NCBI RefSeq assembly: GCF_009758205.1
Contig: NZ_WRXN01000001.1
Span: forward strand, 558,001-622,000
DNA length: 64,000 nt
Source of the DNA: Chitinophaga tropicalis
GTDB taxonomy: Bacteria; Bacteroidota; Bacteroidia; Chitinophagales; Chitinophagaceae
Direction of reading: 5' to 3'
In this document: piece after piece, positions 44,125 through 53,712 of the stretch
How positions within the stretch are numbered: the first letter of the stretch is position 1
How the letters are laid out: the number at the start of each line of letters is the position of its first letter
Made by a program: the position numbers and the translations under genes
Notes under the pieces: generated by a model
The model's input: only the letters and a program-made list of their open reading frames with translations
Databases searched by the model: none
Told to the model about the DNA's origin: nothing

Positions 44125-46422
44125 ATGACTATAGGAAACAGGCATATAATAATTCTAATTCTTGCAACGCTTTTTGCCATTGGCTTCAGCGCATGCAGTA
44201 CCACTAAATCTGTCCCCGAAAATGACAGGCTTTACACTGGCGCCAATATTAAATGGGATGGAAGGAAACCCCGCGATTATGGAACACTTACCGCTGCCAT
44301 GAACAGCCAGATACGCCCCAATCCCAACAGGAAATTTGCCGGGTTGCCTTTCAGATTATGGTTCTATAACCTCGGTAAAAAGCCTAAAGGAAAAGGATTG
44401 AATTACCTCCTCCGCGAAAAATGGGGAGAACCGCCCGTACTGTTAAGCAGTGCAAAACCAGACTACACCGCCAACGTACTGGAACAATACCTGGTGGATA
44501 ACGGTTTCTTCCAGGCAGAAGTAACCTCAGAGATCAAAAACAAGGGAAAGAAAAAAGCATCTATCACCTATACCGCTGTTCCCAATCGCCGCTACCGCAT
44601 CAAAAGCGTTACTTACGTAACAGACAGCAGCGACCTCGGAAAAGCTGTTGCACGTGCATACAGCAATAGCACCCTGAAACTGAACCGCCCCTTCCGGCTG
44701 GACAGCGTCAAGGCAGAACGTGCGCGCATTCATGCCAGGCTTAAAGAACAGGGGTATTACTATTTTACGCCAGATCACCTGCTGGTAGAAGTAGATAGTA
44801 CCAACAACGGCATGGTAGACCTCTTCGTTACCATCAAAGAAAGTACGCCTGCCCCTGCACGCAGGCCCTACAGGATGAAAAACATCACGCTGTACCCGGA
44901 CTATTCCCTGGAGAATGACTCTGCCATAAGACGAGGTACTCCGTTTATGTACAACGGTATCCGCATAATAGATTCTACTAAAAAATTCAGGCCCAGTGTG
45001 TTTGACCGCTCCATTTTCCTGAAACCGGATAGTTTATACAGGCTCAGTGAACATGAGGTGACTCTTCGCCGCTTAACAGATCTTGGCACCTTTAAGTTTG
45101 TAAAAGGACAATTCCGTCCCGTCAGGGGAGACAGCACCCGGCTCAATGCCAGCTTCTTCCTCACTCCTTACCCACGCCGCAGCCTGTCTGTAGAGTTAAG
45201 AGGCACTTCCAAATCCAACAACTTCGTAGGTTCAGAGATACGGCTTACGGCCCGCAACCGTAACTGGCTACACGCAGCCAACCTGTTGGAACTGAGTGTT
45301 TCCGGCGGTATGGAATGGCAGGTAGGAGGTAATAGCCCCACCGTACAGACAGGAGGCAATTCCTATAACTTCAAAACCGAAGTAGCTGTCACTATTCCCC
45401 GCTTCTGGCAACCCTTATTCAACCTGAACGTACGCACACCTTACGTACCGCGTACCCGCATCAGCCTGAGTTATGAGTTGTTCAGCCGCAGTCAGTTATA
45501 TAATCTGAACGCTTATACTTTCCAGTTCCAGTACATCTGGCGTAAAACGCAGCACCTGGAACATAAATGGTCTCCCATAGCAATCACCTATGTCCTGCCT
45601 ACCAAAACAACACCGGGGTATGACAGTATCCTGCTTAACGATCCCAGCCAGCGGGCGGCTATTGAAAAGCAATTCATATTGGGCGGCAATTACAACGTGA
45701 CTTACAACACTCAGGCAGACAACCGTGTACACAGCGTTTACCTGAACGGAGATCTTGATTATTCCGGCAACCTGGCAGGATTGTTCGTTCCTAAGAATAG
45801 TTCCGGTTCCAAAGATATCCTGGGCAGCACTTTTGCACAGTTTATCCGTTTAAGTGCCGATGCCCGCCACTACTGGAAACTCACCCGGAAAATGACGTGG
45901 ATAAACCGCCTCTACGCAGGCTATGGTATTCCTTATGGCAACTCCTCAACACTACCATTTGTAAAACAATACTTTATAGGGGGTAGCAGCAGCTTGCGCG
46001 GCTTCAGGGCCAGAACACTGGGGCCCGGCTCCTTCAGAGATACAGTAAGCCGTTTCCTGGCTAATGAGGCCGGAGACGTGAAACTGGAATATAACTCCGA
46101 ACTGCGGGCCAAACTGACAGGCATCTTCAATGGTGCTGTATTCATTGATGCAGGTAATATCTGGCTGGCCAATGAAGTACCGGAAAAACCAGGCAGTGAG
46201 TTTAAGACATCCTCATTCCTGAGCCAGATTGCTGTCGATGCCGGTGTGGGCCTGCGTGTAGACGCATCCATTCTCGTTGTACGCCTCGACCTTGCCTTCC
46301 CTTTACGTAAGCCCTGGCTCCCGGCAAACGAAAGATGGGTAATACAGGATATTAAATTTGGTGATCCCGACTGGCGCAAAGAGAACCTCATATTAAATAT
46401 TGCAATTGGATATCCTTTCTGA
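44125..46422 (+). CDS. tamL: TamL: BamA/TamA-family outer-membrane lipoprotein
   Basis: 765 residues from the ATG at 44125, one base after the tamB stop; the frame is open further upstream inside tamB, but only this start gives a lipoprotein signal (LFAIGFSAC, Cys24). POTRA-like repeats lie at about 90-330 (YLVDNGFFQAEVTSEIKNKGKKKASITYTAVPNRRYRIKSV, ALKEQGYYYF type). A 16-strand BamA-like barrel fills the rest: QYFIGGSSSLRGFRARTLGPGS is the conserved L6 VRGF/Y-type motif (here LRGF) and the protein ends in a terminal Phe (AIGYPF). With TamB it forms the outer-membrane half of a Bacteroidota Tam system. Confidence 0.92.
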   Translation: MTIGNRHIIILILATLFAIGFSACSTTKSVPENDRLYTGANIKWDGRKPRDYGTLTAAMNSQIRPNPNRKFAGLPFRLWFYNLGKKPKGKGLNYLLREKWGEPPVLLSSAKPDYTANVLEQYLVDNGFFQAEVTSEIKNKGKKKASITYTAVPNRRYRIKSVTYVTDSSDLGKAVARAYSNSTLKLNRPFRLDSVKAERARIHARLKEQGYYYFTPDHLLVEVDSTNNGMVDLFVTIKESTPAPARRPYRMKNITLYPDYSLENDSAIRRGTPFMYNGIRIIDSTKKFRPSVFDRSIFLKPDSLYRLSEHEVTLRRLTDLGTFKFVKGQFRPVRGDSTRLNASFFLTPYPRRSLSVELRGTSKSNNFVGSEIRLTARNRNWLHAANLLELSVSGGMEWQVGGNSPTVQTGGNSYNFKTEVAVTIPRFWQPLFNLNVRTPYVPRTRISLSYELFSRSQLYNLNAYTFQFQYIWRKTQHLEHKWSPIAITYVLPTKTTPGYDSILLNDPSQRAAIEKQFILGGNYNVTYNTQADNRVHSVYLNGDLDYSGNLAGLFVPKNSSGSKDILGSTFAQFIRLSADARHYWKLTRKMTWINRLYAGYGIPYGNSSTLPFVKQYFIGGSSSLRGFRARTLGPGSFRDTVSRFLANEAGDVKLEYNSELRAKLTGIFNGAVFIDAGNIWLANEVPEKPGSEFKTSSFLSQIAVDAGVGLRVDASILVVRLDLAFPLRKPWLPANERWVIQDIKFGDPDWRKENLILNIAIGYPF

Positions 46423-46469
46423 TTTTTTTAACTTGGGCGGTTCAATTAGCCCTTTCTGATTAGAAGCCT

Positions 46470-46844
46470 ATGATAACAATAAATTATTCTCGCAACATTA
46501 TTGTACTGCTATGTGCAATACTCTGCTTTGCTTCCTGCAGCAGGAAAGTTACGCAAACCGGTAAGGCGTCTTATTATGCTGATAAGTTCCAGGGAAGAAA
46601 GACCGCCAGTGGCGAAACATTCCGCCAGGGCAGGCTTACGGCAGCACATCGTTCATTGCCCTTCGGCACTAAAGTGAAAGTCACCAATATTGCTAACGGG
46701 AAATCAGTGAAAGTTCGCATTAATGATAGAGGCCCATTTGCAGAAGGAAGAATCATCGATCTGTCCAAAAAAGCAGCAAAACGTATAGGGATGGTAAATA
46801 CAGGAGTGGCAAATGTGGAAATAAAATACAGGAAGAAAAAATAG
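46470..46844 (+). CDS. RlpA family septal ring lipoprotein
   Basis: 124 residues. Lipoprotein signal to Cys23 (LCFASCSRK). The double-psi beta-barrel domain fills the rest: [98 protein letters not shown] and NDRGPF are the RlpA signatures, with the catalytic Asp in NDRGPF. RlpA members cut glycan strands lacking stem peptides in some species. There is no SPOR domain. It lies 48 bases behind tamL and ends at a terminator. Confidence 0.92.
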   Translation: MITINYSRNIIVLLCAILCFASCSRKVTQTGKASYYADKFQGRKTASGETFRQGRLTAAHRSLPFGTKVKVTNIANGKSVKVRINDRGPFAEGRIIDLSKKAAKRIGMVNTGVANVEIKYRKKK

Positions 46845-46869
46845 CTCCCTTAATGGGAGCCATTTTTTT
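46835..46869 (+). terminator. Intrinsic terminator of rlpA
   Basis: GCTCCC at 46844-46849 pairs with GGGAGC at 46855-46860, followed by CATTTTTTTT. The stem begins at the last base of the stop codon. Confidence 0.75.
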
Positions 46870-46889
46870 TGCACGCATTCTCTGACCAT

Positions 46890-47441
46890 TCACACATGAA
46901 CGCCTTCACTTATTTCTTCTACCATTTTTTTACAGAAAGCAGGTAGGTCGTTAGGATTGCGACTGGTAACCAGGCCATTATCCACCACTACTTCTTCATC
47001 TACCCAGTTGGCGCCTGCATTTGTCAGGTCTGTTTTAAGGGACGGATAAGAAGTAACCCTCCTGCCTTTCAGTTCCCCTGTTTCTATTAATGTCCACGGA
47101 CCATGGCAGATGGCAGCAATTGGCTTGCTGTCATCAAAAAAGCCAGCTACAAAGTTTACTGCATCCTGGCTTTCACGCAGATGGTCAGGATTCATAACTC
47201 CTCCTGGCAACACCAGCGCATCATAATCTTTCGCATTTGCATTTTCCACAGTCTTATCAACCGGATATTCCCCTCCCCAGTCTTTTTTTGCCCAGGCCTT
47301 CACTTGCCCCTCTTTCAAAGAAACAACTTCCACCTGCGCACCGGCATTCTGTAAAGCTTCCAGTGGCTGTGTAAATTCAACTTCTTCAAATCCGTCGGCC
47401 ACAAGGATAGCTACCTTCTTATTACTGAGCTTGTTTTCCAT
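46890..47441 (-). CDS. DJ-1/PfpI family protein
   Basis: 183 residues. KVAILVADGFEEVEFTQPLEALQNAGAQVEVVS is the PfpI opening with the conserved Glu in FEEVEF. DALVLPGGVMNPDHLR and AAICHGPWTLIETG carry the nucleophile Cys and following His of the family. It is closest to the stress-response PfpI/YhbO subgroup (glyoxalase III or deglycase-type activities are reported for relatives). Cytosolic. It is transcribed toward rlpA and appears monocistronic. Confidence 0.9.
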   Translation of the reverse strand: MENKLSNKKVAILVADGFEEVEFTQPLEALQNAGAQVEVVSLKEGQVKAWAKKDWGGEYPVDKTVENANAKDYDALVLPGGVMNPDHLRESQDAVNFVAGFFDDSKPIAAICHGPWTLIETGELKGRRVTSYPSLKTDLTNAGANWVDEEVVVDNGLVTSRNPNDLPAFCKKMVEEISEGVHV

Positions 47442-47639
47442 AAAATTTGTTTTATATGATTAGCCAAATACATCAGGGATATTCACAACAAAAACAATTC
47501 CTTTTAGAAATTGCAGGAAAAAGGGACTATCCGGGGAAGTTCTCTGTGAACTTTTTTGCTCAGAATTACGTTGTAATTACTCATAAATCTCACATTTCTT
47601 GAGTTTTTGAGTATTTTTTTTGGAATTATTGATGCAGTA

Positions 47640-47906
47640 TTGTTATTTGCACGCACTATCGCTCTTACCATATTCTCATGAGAAGCAATTAGCTATGTTG
47701 TAATACAACCCGTGATGTTCCCTGATGAGAATAAGATAGCATTGTTACTTATCCAGTCTCTATTAATTCCCTTTTTTGTACTGCGTTTGTACCTCCGTAA
47801 AAATTTACGGCGGTGAATAATGCACCATTTATTACTGTGTCTCCATATCCTATCTTAAATAACCAATCTGGCTGCCGGTGGTGTCTTCGCCGGCAGTTTC
47901 TTTTTT
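47640..47906 (+). ncRNA. Candidate structured small RNA ending in an intrinsic terminator
   Basis: On the plus strand CTGCCGGTG (47872-47880) and CGCCGGCAG (47888-47896) form a 9-bp stem followed by TTTCTTTTTT. No conserved gene precedes it on that strand, and DJ-1 runs the other way. Upstream TATTCTCAT (47670-47678) can pair with ATGAGAATA (47735-47743), and CCGTAAA with TTTACGG (47794-47810). TTTG followed by GTTATTTG near 47628-47650 is a poor promoter. It may be a 6S-like RNA or a leader of corA. A 33-codon hydrophobic frame at 47715-47816 is an alternative. Confidence 0.4.
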
Positions 47907-48028
47907 ATGATCCGGGCAATACCAGCATAACATAGACAAGTACACGTATTATACTATGGTTTATCTATGATCTGTACACAAATTTTGCATTAATTTTAAT
48001 CCACAAGCCCGGATTAAACATTTCTGAC

Positions 48029-49135
48029 ATGTCGAAGCCTTCCCGCATATTGCCCTTACAGGTACTGGATACCCTGAACCCTTTCAAGGTAAAGAAACAG
48101 CGTATCATGAACTACAACCCTGCAACAGGGCCATCTACCCGTAAGCCGGCAGAGCATATCAGGATCTCCATTTTTGACTATGATGCACCACAGTGCCAGG
48201 AAGTAACTACTGATAATGTGGAAGTTATATTCAAACATATCAACAACAAGAGAACTGTCTGGGTCAATATAGATGGGATCAACCCAACAGCTGTTCACGA
48301 AATATGCATGCGGCTGGGGGTACATTATCTCCTGGAAGATGATATTATGAGCGTTGGCCAGCGGGCCAAGATGGACGAGATAGGAGACCACCTGTTCTGT
48401 CTCCTGCCCATGATCTATTTCAATAAAGAAAGCTCTACCATAGAACAGGAGCAGATCAGCATAGTACTGGGAAAACATTTCGTGATCTCTTTCCAGGAAG
48501 ATCCTATAAGAGATGTCTTTGATCCTGTAAGAGAAAGACTGCGCATAGAACGCTCCAGGATCAGGAACGCCGGGGCCGACTATCTCTGTTATTCCTTGCT
48601 GGACACCATTGTAGACAGCTATTTCAATATCATGGAAAAGCTGGGAGAGAAGATAGAACTGATGGAAGATCTCGTGCAGCACCAGCCTGGCCCGCGTACA
48701 CAGGCCCGCATCAACTTCCTCAGAAGGGAATTGCTACTGTTCAAACGGGCTATCGTTCCGGTAAGAGAACTGATCAACGGATTTCTGAAAAGTGAGAGCG
48801 ATCTGCTGGAAGAACGTACCACCAAATATTTCAAGGATATATACGATCACATTATCCAGGCAACAGACCTTTCTGAGAACTACCGGGATGTTGTGAATAA
48901 CCTTCAGGACCAGTACAACACTCAGATCAACCTGAAAATGAATGAGATAATGAAAGTACTGGCAGTGGTAACCACTTTAATGGCCCCGCTTACTTTTGTA
49001 GCCGGCATTTACGGTATGAACTTCGATAACATGCCGGAAATACATACGCAGAACGGCTATTTCATTACCCTGGCTGTTATGTTCGTCATGCTGGTTGGCA
49101 TGATATACCTCTTCAAAAGAAGGAACTGGTTCTGA
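48029..49135 (+). CDS. corA: CorA family magnesium/cobalt transporter
   Basis: 368 residues. A long cytosolic N-terminal domain (VWVNIDGINPTAVHEICMRLGVHYLLEDDIM; LRRELLLFKRAIVPVRELINGFLKSE helical arm) precedes two membrane helices at the C-terminus. The selectivity motif YGMN is at about 328-331, followed by FDNMPE and the second helix (FITLAVMFVMLVGMIYLF) with the usual basic end KRRNWF. It forms pentameric Mg2+ channels in the inner membrane. About 120 bases separate its start from the upstream terminator, and no M-box-like riboswitch is recognised. Confidence 0.94.
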   Translation: MSKPSRILPLQVLDTLNPFKVKKQRIMNYNPATGPSTRKPAEHIRISIFDYDAPQCQEVTTDNVEVIFKHINNKRTVWVNIDGINPTAVHEICMRLGVHYLLEDDIMSVGQRAKMDEIGDHLFCLLPMIYFNKESSTIEQEQISIVLGKHFVISFQEDPIRDVFDPVRERLRIERSRIRNAGADYLCYSLLDTIVDSYFNIMEKLGEKIELMEDLVQHQPGPRTQARINFLRRELLLFKRAIVPVRELINGFLKSESDLLEERTTKYFKDIYDHIIQATDLSENYRDVVNNLQDQYNTQINLKMNEIMKVLAVVTTLMAPLTFVAGIYGMNFDNMPEIHTQNGYFITLAVMFVMLVGMIYLFKRRNWF

Positions 49136-49139
49136 TAAA

Positions 49140-49643
49140 CTACTTCTTCTTATAGATAGGCACAGTAGAACAGGGCTCTCCGTACATCAGGCTTTTTACC
49201 ACAGGTCTTAACAGGCGGGTGATCTCAACATAAGCAGCCTCGCCGGCGCCTTTATCTCCGCAGCCCTTGATAACTATGCGTTTATCCGCATATTCATTCA
49301 CATCTATTGCAGCCAGGTTTTTCATGAACTGCACCTTAAACACATCTTCCTTACTGCCAAAGGCAGCAAAATTTGCCACCGGCTCCAGGTAGGTCATTAC
49401 CAGCATATATGCCCAAAAGGGGATCACCGCATCTGCAGAACAGAAAATGGCTACATTTTTATTACGGTATTGTTCCCAGTCCCATGTCTGCAGGGCAGCA
49501 CGGAAGTCTTTCTCTTTCAATATCATTTCCATAAAGAGATGCTGCTTCATATCAAACTCCACAGTTTCCTCTTTTGGGTAATAATCTTCCAGGTCAATGG
49601 TCAGTAATCCACTTTGTGCTACTTTATTTACAATCTCTTCCAT
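49140..49643 (-). CDS. DUF2480 family protein
   Basis: 167 residues. It starts MEEIVNKVAQSGLLTIDLEDYYP and contains FIRAALQTWDWEQYRNK-type helices, VAIFCSADAVIPFWAYMLVMTYLEPVA and IVIKGCGDKGAGEAAYVEITRLLRPVVKSLMYGEPCSTVPIYKKK, matching DUF2480, a Bacteroidota family of unknown function. Conserved Cys residues (CSAD, KGC, EPCSTVP) hint at a metal or cluster site, but this is not proven. CAAAATTA (49660-49667; TAATTTTG on the minus strand) is a good -7 box about 17 bases before the ATG. Confidence 0.8.
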   Translation of the reverse strand: MEEIVNKVAQSGLLTIDLEDYYPKEETVEFDMKQHLFMEMILKEKDFRAALQTWDWEQYRNKNVAIFCSADAVIPFWAYMLVMTYLEPVANFAAFGSKEDVFKVQFMKNLAAIDVNEYADKRIVIKGCGDKGAGEAAYVEITRLLRPVVKSLMYGEPCSTVPIYKKK

Positions 49644-49678
49644 AATATCCGCTTTGATACAAAATTACGAAAAATGCG

Positions 49679-49708
49679 AAAGGCCGTCCACTCGGGTGGA
49701 CGGCCTTT
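49679..49708 (-). terminator. Terminator after the PpiD-like gene
   Basis: AGGCCGTCCAC at 49681-49691 pairs with GTGGACGGCCT at 49696-49706, extendable by two A/T pairs. On the minus strand it is followed by TTCGCATTTTTCG. It lies 30 bases past the minus-strand stop. Confidence 0.7.
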
Positions 49709-49737
49709 CGCTATTTTATCAGTTATTTGAAGATCCC

Positions 49738-51846
49738 TTAAAAGAACTTACCGCGGTTGTCCTCAACTTTGCTCAGTTTCTTAAGCACGAGGAACAGCTG
49801 CTGGTCAAGTGCAGAAGCTACGCTCTGCTCATAAGCCCTGCTCACGCTCTTAGCATCCTGTGCCTGGGTAGTAGGCTGGAAAGCATCTACTCTCAGTACA
49901 TATACGCCTGCGTTACCTTCAACAGGAGCGCTTATTTTACCTGGTCCCCAGGCTGGATTGTAGATAGCGCCAACTACACGTGGCTCATAACCCATTGAAG
50001 CAATGAAAGGAGAACCAAAGTTAATGCCTTCTGCTTTCTGTTCCGGCTGTTTGGTAGCCTTCACAACAGCATCCAGAGAAGCAGGAGATTTCAGTTCAGC
50101 AATGATGCTTTCTGCTTTTTTATGTTTTTTCACTTCAGCTTCAACAGCAGGCCTTACTTCATCCAGGGAAGCAGTACCTTCTTCGCGGATAGCGCTTAAC
50201 ACAGCTACAACATAGGTGTTATCGAAAGTAAACACATTACTTACGTCGCCTTTCTTGGCTTCATACGCCCAACGTACCAGCTCGCGTGCCTGGCCAACAC
50301 CGGAAATCACGTGGTCCATAGGGTGGAGGTTGTCAGCAATACGTTTATTAAGACCTTTCTCCTGGATCGTTTTTTCAAAAGTTTTCTGGTCGCGGTTTTT
50401 AGAAGCAAATTCATTTGCGTCAGCATAAGCTTTGCTGTCTGTTTCGCGGCTTGGAGAAACTGGTTTTGCGAGGTAAGCTATTTTCAGCGCCTGGCCAATG
50501 TTCTTCCTTTCCATTACCTGGATCAGGTGGTAACCAGCCAGTGTTTTCACAACATCAATAGTACCTTGTTCCTTTTCAAGCGCAAAATCTTTGAACTCTT
50601 TCAGGAAATCTGTAGAAGGAGTTACATCATATTCACCGCCGGTAGCTTTGCTGGCTACGTCGTCAGTATACTGATCAACCAACGCTTTGAAATCAGCGCC
50701 GCCTTTCACAGCATTTTTAATACTGTCTATACGTACTTTGGCAATAGAATCAGGTAAACCACCCTGCTGTCCGGAAGCTATTAATATATGACGCACTTTA
50801 ACACTGTCTGGCAGCATCTTCCTGTCTATCATTTTAGCGAACACGATCAGGTTGTTGTCATAATAAGGACCAAACACTGCACCTACAGGGAGAGAAGCGA
50901 TGGTATCTTTCTGAGGTACCATCAGTGCACTTTTCGCTACATAACCATCATAAAAAGGAAGGTCAGAGTTGCGGTTAATAAAACCTGCAATATCATTTAT
51001 GCTGGTAGTATCCATTTCTGCTTTTTCATCAAACAGAACTTTCAGAGCAGCAGCACTGTCAGCAGCAGAAGGAATTACGTTGAAAGCCAGGTATTCAACT
51101 TTACGTGATTCCTCAGTTTTGAACATCTCTTTATGATCATCAATATATGCCTTCAGTTCACTGTCAGTTACTTTAACAGTAGAATCTGCAATAGTAGAAT
51201 ATGGAACAGCTACATAAGATACTGACGCATACTGGGAATTATCTTTGATCTGCTGCTCAGCCATCCATTTAGGATAGTAAACAGCTTTACTGATCAGGGA
51301 AAGATATTTAGCAGAGATCCTGGACTGAGCAATATAGTCTTCCAGCTCCAGCAGTCTTGCACGGGTCTGACCGGTTTTATCCTGGCCAACACTCTGCAGG
51401 ATCTGTTGCATCCTGGCGCGGTCAAACTGACCGGTCTTCTCATCTGTAAATTGTCTTACTATAACCGGGTTAGGGTTTTTACCGTTAAACTGGTCAGATA
51501 TCTCAGCTTCAGAAACCGCAATACCCAGTTTTTCATACTGAGCATTCAGGATCTTTTCACTCAGGAACTGGTTCCATGCTGTTTCGCGTGCCTGCTGACT
51601 CAGCTGATCATTCAGAGAACCGGTAGGGTTTCCCTGGCGCAACCTGTCTTCAACAACTTTGATCCTTTGCTGGTATTCTGACAAATCCAGTTCTTCACCA
51701 TTTACTTTACCAACAGTGGTAGAACGGCGCATTATAGAGTTTCTGCCAAAAAAGGCATCTTGTAGCAGGAAACTAACAATAGCGAGGCAGATCACCACAA
51801 CGATCACCACAGCATATTTATCCCTGATCTTCTGAATAACTGACAT
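49738..51846 (-). CDS. PpiD/SurA-like membrane-anchored peptidyl-prolyl isomerase
   Basis: 702 residues. A single N-terminal membrane helix (about 13-30, VVIVVVICLAIVSFLL) anchors it in the inner membrane with the bulk in the periplasm. A SurA-N-like chaperone segment follows (VGKVNGEELDLSEYQQRIKVVEDRLRQ, AWNQFLSEKILNAQYEKLGIAVSEAEISDQF). A parvulin domain lies at about 345-450 (KVRHILIASG, ADFKALVDQYTDDVASKATGGEYDVTPSTDFLKEF, VKTLAGYHLIQVMER). A second, weaker parvulin-like segment follows. It helps fold outer-membrane and secreted proteins. Monocistronic with its own terminator. Its start faces the candidate origin region. Confidence 0.9.
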   Translation of the reverse strand: MSVIQKIRDKYAVVIVVVICLAIVSFLLQDAFFGRNSIMRRSTTVGKVNGEELDLSEYQQRIKVVEDRLRQGNPTGSLNDQLSQQARETAWNQFLSEKILNAQYEKLGIAVSEAEISDQFNGKNPNPVIVRQFTDEKTGQFDRARMQQILQSVGQDKTGQTRARLLELEDYIAQSRISAKYLSLISKAVYYPKWMAEQQIKDNSQYASVSYVAVPYSTIADSTVKVTDSELKAYIDDHKEMFKTEESRKVEYLAFNVIPSAADSAAALKVLFDEKAEMDTTSINDIAGFINRNSDLPFYDGYVAKSALMVPQKDTIASLPVGAVFGPYYDNNLIVFAKMIDRKMLPDSVKVRHILIASGQQGGLPDSIAKVRIDSIKNAVKGGADFKALVDQYTDDVASKATGGEYDVTPSTDFLKEFKDFALEKEQGTIDVVKTLAGYHLIQVMERKNIGQALKIAYLAKPVSPSRETDSKAYADANEFASKNRDQKTFEKTIQEKGLNKRIADNLHPMDHVISGVGQARELVRWAYEAKKGDVSNVFTFDNTYVVAVLSAIREEGTASLDEVRPAVEAEVKKHKKAESIIAELKSPASLDAVVKATKQPEQKAEGINFGSPFIASMGYEPRVVGAIYNPAWGPGKISAPVEGNAGVYVLRVDAFQPTTQAQDAKSVSRAYEQSVASALDQQLFLVLKKLSKVEDNRGKFF

Positions 51847-51984
51847 ATATTATATAGTCTAAATTTTTAAGGAAAGCAAAAATAGAATAAAATTACTGTA
51901 ACTGCAAAACAGTTTTTTTAAGCTCAAACCCAATACAGTAAAGGGTTTGAAGCGAATCCGCAGGAAGGGTATTTAATGCTTCAT

Positions 51985-52610
51985 TCACAGGTTATCCACA
52001 TTTGTCATGGTTTTTGTACCGGTTTTAACATAACGCCGGGGGATTTTTAATACGGCTACAGGCCGACATTTTATGATTTCCGTCACTTCAAAAACAGTTG
52101 TACGGTTATACACATTTCTGAGACGATAATTTCTTCATCCACATTAAAATGTGTACAAAGCTGAATGTAAAACTAAAAAAGCAAAATTCTTACGGAATAA
52201 CTTTTTAGTTGTAGTTTATCCACATCCCATGTTAAGAAACCTTTAAAAATTGTCCAATATCGTGGTAAAAACCACAGATGAGGTACCGGAAAAATAATTT
52301 TGTTATTTCCATCCGGAAAGGTCCGGTTCCGGAAAATGGATTTTTGGTGATTGTTATTGGGCACTGTCCACACTTTTTCAGCAGGGGTACACCAAAAAAA
52401 TTATTCACGGAAAACGATATCCACGGGTGTGGATGAAACTAGCTTAATTCAATACTGTGGCTCATTTCGACTGTTAATTTCGTGTGGATAGCCAACACCA
52501 TAAGAATAACAACTACATTTGTACACGATGGCAAAATTTAGTTTTCACATATTCACACCCCTAATAGTAGTGGGTTTTTCTTTTTAAAAAAATAAACTAT
52601 ATATATAATT
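51985..52610. other. Candidate chromosomal replication origin (DnaA-box cluster)
   Basis: The 764-base gap between the PpiD-like gene and nadA has no credible gene but has three perfect DnaA boxes TTATNCACA: TTATCCACA at 51992-52000 and 52216-52224, TTATACACA at 52106-52114. One-mismatch boxes lie at 52135-52143 (TCATCCACA), 52150-52158 (TGTGTACAA), 52401-52409 (TTATTCACG), 52428-52436 (TGTGGATGA) and 52483-52491 (TGTGGATAG). CCGGAAA occurs three times at 52286-52335. A very AT-rich tract at 52575-52612 (ATATATATAAT) could unwind. mnmG (gidA) and two parS sites lie within 7 kb. dnaA itself is not in the window. Strong candidate, unproven. Confidence 0.65.
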
Positions 52611-53618
52611 ATGATAAGGGAGCTGGAAATTGCAAAAAACGAAATTCAAAAAAAAGGGTACCTGGATTTGCCCGTTGATGTCAGGCTGGATTTGTTTGCA
52701 GAGATCGAAAGATTGAAAAAAGAAAAAAACGCAATTGTTCTCGCACACTATTACCAGGAACCCGATATTCAGGATGTGGCAGATTATATTGGGGACAGCC
52801 TCGGCTTAAGTCAGCAGGCCGCAAAAACAGATGCAGATATTATTGTTTTTGCCGGCGTTCACTTTATGGCTGAAACCGCAAAAATTCTCAGTCCACAGAA
52901 AAAAGTACTGTTGCCCGACCTGAAAGCCGGTTGCTCACTGGCAGATAGTGCACCTCCCGAGCTCTTCAGGAAGTTCAAAGAAAAACATCCGGACCACCTG
53001 GTTATTTCCTATATAAACTGCTCCGCAGGTATCAAAGCGCTGAGCGATATCATTTGTACCTCTTCTAATGCCGAAAAGATCATCGAAAGCGTTCCCAACG
53101 ACCAGCCGATCATTTTTGCCCCCGACAGGAATTTAGGGGCTTATTTGGCCAAAAAAACGGGAAGGGACATGTTGCTGTGGAACGGGGCATGCATGGTACA
53201 TGAGATCTTCTCCCTGGAAAAGATCACCAAACTGAAGATCAGACACCCGAAAGCCAAAGTGATAGCGCATCCGGAGTGTGAAGCAGCTGTTCTCGAAATC
53301 GCAGATTACATAGGTTCAACTACCGGACTGCTGAAGTTCTCTCAGAAAGATGACGCAAAAGAATATATTGTTGTTACAGAAACAGGTATCCTGCATCAGA
53401 TGCAGAAAGAAAATCCAGGCAAAACTTTTATACCCGCACCTCCAAATAACGCCTGCGCATGTAATGATTGTCCTCACATGAAACTGAATACGCTCGAAAA
53501 GCTGTATCTGTGTATGGAATATGAACAACCGGAAATTACAATGAACGAAGATCTCCGTATTGCAGCCAAAAAGCCGATTGAGAGAATGTTAGAGATTAGT
53601 GCACAATATGGTTTGTAG
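52611..53618 (+). CDS. nadA: Quinolinate synthase
   Basis: 335 residues. [54 protein letters not shown] is the NadA opening with three-fold pseudo-repeats following. The three 4Fe-4S Cys are in [19 protein letters not shown] and [18 protein letters not shown]. It condenses iminoaspartate with dihydroxyacetone phosphate in de novo NAD synthesis. The ATG at 52611 sits at the end of an AT-rich tract that may double as its promoter. nadB and nadC are not in the window. The gene lies between two stretches with DnaA boxes. Confidence 0.96.
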   Translation: MIRELEIAKNEIQKKGYLDLPVDVRLDLFAEIERLKKEKNAIVLAHYYQEPDIQDVADYIGDSLGLSQQAAKTDADIIVFAGVHFMAETAKILSPQKKVLLPDLKAGCSLADSAPPELFRKFKEKHPDHLVISYINCSAGIKALSDIICTSSNAEKIIESVPNDQPIIFAPDRNLGAYLAKKTGRDMLLWNGACMVHEIFSLEKITKLKIRHPKAKVIAHPECEAAVLEIADYIGSTTGLLKFSQKDDAKEYIVVTETGILHQMQKENPGKTFIPAPPNNACACNDCPHMKLNTLEKLYLCMEYEQPEITMNEDLRIAAKKPIERMLEISAQYGL

Positions 53619-53676
53619 TTAAGTTGTTGTTTATCAACTAAATATAATTTATTTTATTGTTTATATAACTGAAAAG

Positions 53677-53708
53677 GGGCTGTATAACATAGTTTATACA
53701 GCCCTTTT
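53677..53708 (+). terminator. Terminator of nadA
   Basis: GGGCTGTATAA at 53677-53687 pairs with TTATACAGCCC at 53694-53704, flanked by AAAAG and TTTT. It lies 59 bases past the stop. Confidence 0.8.
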
Positions 53709-53712
53709 CCTG

